64,000 nt of DNA from Marinobacter daqiaonensis (GTDB taxonomy: Bacteria; Pseudomonadota; Gammaproteobacteria; Pseudomonadales; Oleiphilaceae), in the NCBI RefSeq assembly GCF_900115285.1, contig NZ_FOYW01000001.1, forward strand, positions 1,012,655-1,076,654, given 5' to 3'. The position numbers were made by a program, and so were the translations under genes. This document shows, in pieces, positions 60,979 to 64,000 of this stretch. Numbering within the stretch: position 1 is the first letter of the stretch; the number at the start of each line of letters is the position of its first letter. The notes below the pieces were generated by a model, which saw only the letters and a program-made list of their open reading frames with translations, did not search any database and was not told where the DNA came from.

Positions 60979-63297
60979 TTAAAAACTCTGTCCCAGGGAG
61001 AACTGGAACAGCTGGGTTTCGTCGTCGTCCTGGTCGTTGAGCGGCTGGGCCAGGCTGAAGGCCAGCGGTCCCACAACCGTGATCCACTGGAAGCCGATAC
61101 CAACGGACGCGCGCACCTCGCTCAGTTCAGGATCAAACCCGCGGGCAGTGTCGAACACCTGGCCGGCATCCAGGAACAGCGATGTCCGCATACTGCGGGT
61201 ATCGCCGGCAAAGGGGGTCGGCACAATCAGCTCCAGACTGGCCTCGGTAAGAAGATTGCCGCCGAAAGGTTCCCGGTCATTGGTCCAGGTCTTGTTGGTT
61301 TCCACGGTGTTGCCCAGGGAGTTGGCCCGATACCCCCGGACCGAACCGTAGCCGCCGGAGTAGAAATGCTCGTAGAACGGCATCTGGTCGCGGTCACCGT
61401 AGCCGTCGCCGTAACCGACCTCGCCCCTGGCCCGCAGGACCCAGGACTCATCGTTATCGAGCGGCCAGTAGTTGTTGCCCCGGTAACGCAACTTGTAGAA
61501 CGTCAGGTCGCTGCCGGGTACCGCCAGGTCCGCCGACAGGCTATGGCTATAGCCGTCCGTGGGCAGAATCCCCCGGTTGAGGGTGCTGCGACGCCAGGAA
61601 CCGTTGAGGAAAAAGTTATTGAACTCATCCCCCTCCTGATCAATGAAATCCAACACCGCATCGGAGGTATAACTGCCGGTGCGCAGCTGGGACAGGGTAT
61701 AGCCAACCCCGAAGTTGAGGCGGGTGAAGCTGTCGATGGGATAACCAAAGGTCACCCGGCCACCGTATTCGTCCAGCAGATAGGAGGAGATGTCCTGCTC
61801 CTCGAAATCTGTCTCCCGCGCAAACAGGCTGAAGCCACGGCTGACCCCGTCCACCGTGTAGAAGGGATCCTCGTAGGAGAAATTGGCACTCTTGATGGAG
61901 TCGCTGACGTTAACCCCGATGGAAACCTGCTTGCCGGTGCCAAAGAAGTTCTTCTCGGAAATGCTGGCCCCGAGGATGACCCCCGATACCTGGGAGAAGC
62001 CAATGGAGGCGGACAGACTGCCGGTCGGCTGCTCTTCTACCGAAAAATTGACGTCCACCAGGTCGTCGGCGCCGGGCACCGGCGTGGTGTCCACCTCAAC
62101 GCTGCGGAAGTAGCCCAGCCGTTCCAGCTGGTCCTTGGAGAACTCGATGCGATCGGTGGAGGCGACACCCCCTTCCATCTGGGTCATTTCCTGCCGCAGC
62201 ACCTCGTCCTTGGTGGTGACGTTACCGGCAAAATTGATGCGACGGATGTAAGCGCGTTTGCCGGGCTCCACGAAGAAGGTGACGACAGCGGTGTCATCGC
62301 CCTCCGCCTCGGGCACGGCATTGACATTGGCGAAGGTATAACCCTCACGTCCCAGGCGTCGTGACAGACGGTCCGAGGTTTCCGTCAGGCGGGCACGGGA
62401 CAGGGTGTCCCCGGCTTTCAGATCGATCAGCTCCCGCAGTTCCTCTTCCGGGAGGATCAGGTTCCCCCGCAAGCGGATATCGGCAACAGTGTATTTTTCA
62501 CCCTCGGTTATCGAAATGGCGACGAAGACATCCTCCTTGTCCGGGGATATCGACACCTGGCTGGACTCAATGGCGAAATCCAGGTAGCCCTCGTTGAGAT
62601 AGTGGGAGCGCAGGTTTTCCAGGTCGCCGCTGAGGCGCTCCCGGGCGTACTGATCTTTGTTGGTGAGAGAGTTCCACCAACTGCTGGTGCGCAACTCGAA
62701 CAGATCAAGCAGCTCATCGTCGGAGAAGTCTTCATTGCCGACAATGTTGATATGGCGGATGGCCGCGACGTCGCCCTCGCTGATGTCGAGACGGATGGCC
62801 ACCCGGTTCCGGGGCAGCTCTTCAGCGGTGGCGCGAACGCGGGCGTTATAACGGCCCTGGCCCACGTAGGAACGCAGAATCTCCAGCTCCAGCCGTTCCA
62901 GGGTTGCCCGGCGGAACACCTGCCCCTCCTGCAGACCGGCCCCGGCCAGCGCGCTCATCAGCCGGTCGGTTTCGATGTTCTTGTTGCCTTCGATTTCGAT
63001 CGAGGCGATGGCGGGACGCTCTTTCACCGTCAGAATCAGTGTGCTGTTATCCCGGTAGGCTTCGATATCCGTAAACAGGCCGGTATCGAACAGGCCCCGA
63101 ATGGCTTCGGCAAGCTCCCGGTCACCCACGGTCTCGCCGATTTCCAGGGGAAAAGCCGAAAATACGTTACCGGCCGAGACCCGCTGCAGGCCCTCGACTT
63201 CGATATCCGACACCGTAAACTCCTGCGCCACCGCTGACTGACTGGCGATACCAGACAGCACGAGGCCGATAGCTGCACCCAGTAAAGAACGTCTCAT
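60979..63297 (-). CDS. bamA: BamA, outer-membrane protein assembly factor
   Basis: Core of the BAM complex. Signal peptide (LLGAAIGLVLSGIASQSAVA), five POTRA domains (about residues 25-420; VSDIEVEGLQRVSAGNVFSA at the first) and an Omp85 barrel with the loop-6 VRGY motif (YSGGYGSVRGYRANSLG), ending in FQFSLGQSF with terminal Phe. 772 residues. rseP precedes it, skp follows. Confidence 0.98.
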   Translation of the reverse strand: MRRSLLGAAIGLVLSGIASQSAVAQEFTVSDIEVEGLQRVSAGNVFSAFPLEIGETVGDRELAEAIRGLFDTGLFTDIEAYRDNSTLILTVKERPAIASIEIEGNKNIETDRLMSALAGAGLQEGQVFRRATLERLELEILRSYVGQGRYNARVRATAEELPRNRVAIRLDISEGDVAAIRHINIVGNEDFSDDELLDLFELRTSSWWNSLTNKDQYARERLSGDLENLRSHYLNEGYLDFAIESSQVSISPDKEDVFVAISITEGEKYTVADIRLRGNLILPEEELRELIDLKAGDTLSRARLTETSDRLSRRLGREGYTFANVNAVPEAEGDDTAVVTFFVEPGKRAYIRRINFAGNVTTKDEVLRQEMTQMEGGVASTDRIEFSKDQLERLGYFRSVEVDTTPVPGADDLVDVNFSVEEQPTGSLSASIGFSQVSGVILGASISEKNFFGTGKQVSIGVNVSDSIKSANFSYEDPFYTVDGVSRGFSLFARETDFEEQDISSYLLDEYGGRVTFGYPIDSFTRLNFGVGYTLSQLRTGSYTSDAVLDFIDQEGDEFNNFFLNGSWRRSTLNRGILPTDGYSHSLSADLAVPGSDLTFYKLRYRGNNYWPLDNDESWVLRARGEVGYGDGYGDRDQMPFYEHFYSGGYGSVRGYRANSLGNTVETNKTWTNDREPFGGNLLTEASLELIVPTPFAGDTRSMRTSLFLDAGQVFDTARGFDPELSEVRASVGIGFQWITVVGPLAFSLAQPLNDQDDDETQLFQFSLGQSF

Positions 63298-63340
63298 TCA
63301 GTTAGTTCGCCTGTATATGCGCGTAAAGAGCTCGCAATTC

Positions 63341-64000
63341 TCACAACCGCATCAGGTCGTTGTAAAGAGCAAACACCATTAATGTAAGAATCATTGCCAA
63401 ACCAATACGTAATCCGATCGCCTGGGTCTGCTCCGAGAGCGGCCGTCGGCGAATCGCCTCGATGGTGTAATAGACGATGTGGCCACCGTCGAGAACCGGT
63501 ATCGGCAGCAGGTTGAGGATGCCAAGACTCACACTCAGGTACGCCAGGAAATGAATGAAATCCTGGAACCCGGAGCTGACACTCTGCTCTGCCACCCTGG
63601 CAATGGTAATGGGTCCACTGAGGTTGGTGGGCGACAGCAGTCCCGTCACCATCTTCTGGATGGCCACCAGGGTCAGGCGGGTATCGGACCAGGTTTCCGA
63701 AACCGCGTGTGGAATCGCGGCCAGAGGCCCGTACCTCACGTCCCGCATCATTTCTTCCGGCCAGCTCACCTCGGCGACGCCGGCGCCCACATAGCCCTGT
63801 TCCGTGCCACCCACTTCCCGCACCCCGGGCGTCACGGACAGGGTCACCCGGTTACCGTCCCGCTCGACCAGCAACTCCAGAGTCTGCTCCGGCGACCGCT
63901 GGATGTACTCCACCAGTTCGAACCAGTCTCCCACGGGCTTGCCGTCGACCCGCAGTATACGATCCCCTGCCTGCAGGCCCGCCTGCTCGGCCCGACTCCC
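63341..64000 (-). CDS. rseP: RseP, site-2 intramembrane protease (C-terminal part)
   Basis: Cleaves RseA in the sigma-E envelope-stress pathway. Only the last 219 codons are in the window; the gene continues past the right edge with no start here. Visible: the second PDZ domain (AEQAGLQAGDRILRVDGKPV), a membrane helix (FIHFLAYLSVSLGILNLLPI) with the metal-binding LDG motif (PIPVLDGGHIVYYTIEAI), and a last helix (GLAMILTLMVFALYNDLM). Position upstream of bamA is standard. Confidence 0.95.
   Translation of the reverse strand, partial: GSRAEQAGLQAGDRILRVDGKPVGDWFELVEYIQRSPEQTLELLVERDGNRVTLSVTPGVREVGGTEQGYVGAGVAEVSWPEEMMRDVRYGPLAAIPHAVSETWSDTRLTLVAIQKMVTGLLSPTNLSGPITIARVAEQSVSSGFQDFIHFLAYLSVSLGILNLLPIPVLDGGHIVYYTIEAIRRRPLSEQTQAIGLRIGLAMILTLMVFALYNDLMRL

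Overview
The window is high-GC chromosomal DNA of a motile, Gram-negative gammaproteobacterium. The fli/fle gene order, the lexA-sulA pair, an HptB-HsbR-HsbA module and the bamA-skp-lpxD-fabZ-lpxA-lpxB-rnhB order all resemble Pseudomonas/Marinobacter-type bacteria. A Marinobacteraceae-like organism is my guess; there is no rRNA here to confirm it.

Layout. (1) 1-18298, minus strand: flagellar cluster fliT, fleQ, fleS, fleR, fliE-F-G-H-I-J, then hsbA-hsbR-hptB, fliK, fliL-M-N-O and the start of fliP. Four near-identical sigma-54 (-24/-12) promoters precede fleS, fliE, fliK and fliL, each about 50-65 bases before the start codon. This fits a FleQ/RpoN then FleSR hierarchy. (2) 18516-23204: two small conserved proteins, sulA and lexA (minus), a LexA box, then a divergent amidoligase plus class I glutamine amidotransferase pair and a SIMPL protein. 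(3) 23224-28829, minus: tamB and tamA. (4) 28886-33404, plus: a voltage-sensor-like membrane protein, an amidase, a PPP-type phosphatase and an APH-like kinase. (5) 33420-34933, minus: a PRPP synthetase and a small PAS protein.

(6) 35065-54074, minus: the most unusual part. Seven genes in about 19 kb overlap one another at every junction. They encode a CHASE2 sensor with a degenerate kinase core, a lone receiver, a membrane protein with two CapC/PgsC-like units and a long soluble tail, a membrane-anchored periplasmic protein, an exported putative hydrolase, a 1745-residue outer-membrane protein with a helical middle and terminal beta-barrel, and a HEAT-repeat protein fused to a CapB/PgsB-type amide ligase. 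I read this as an envelope-spanning system that makes, exports and trims a poly-gamma-glutamate-like polymer in a Gram-negative cell. The soluble tail of the CapC-like protein appears to carry two inactive copies of the hydrolase domain found two genes downstream. A complete histidine kinase gene is divergent from the operon.

(7) 55979-64000, minus: initiator tRNA-Met, rnhB, lpxB, lpxA, fabZ, lpxD, skp, bamA and the 3' part of rseP, the conserved outer-membrane biogenesis and lipid A block. The window cuts off fliP at its left edge and rseP at its right edge.
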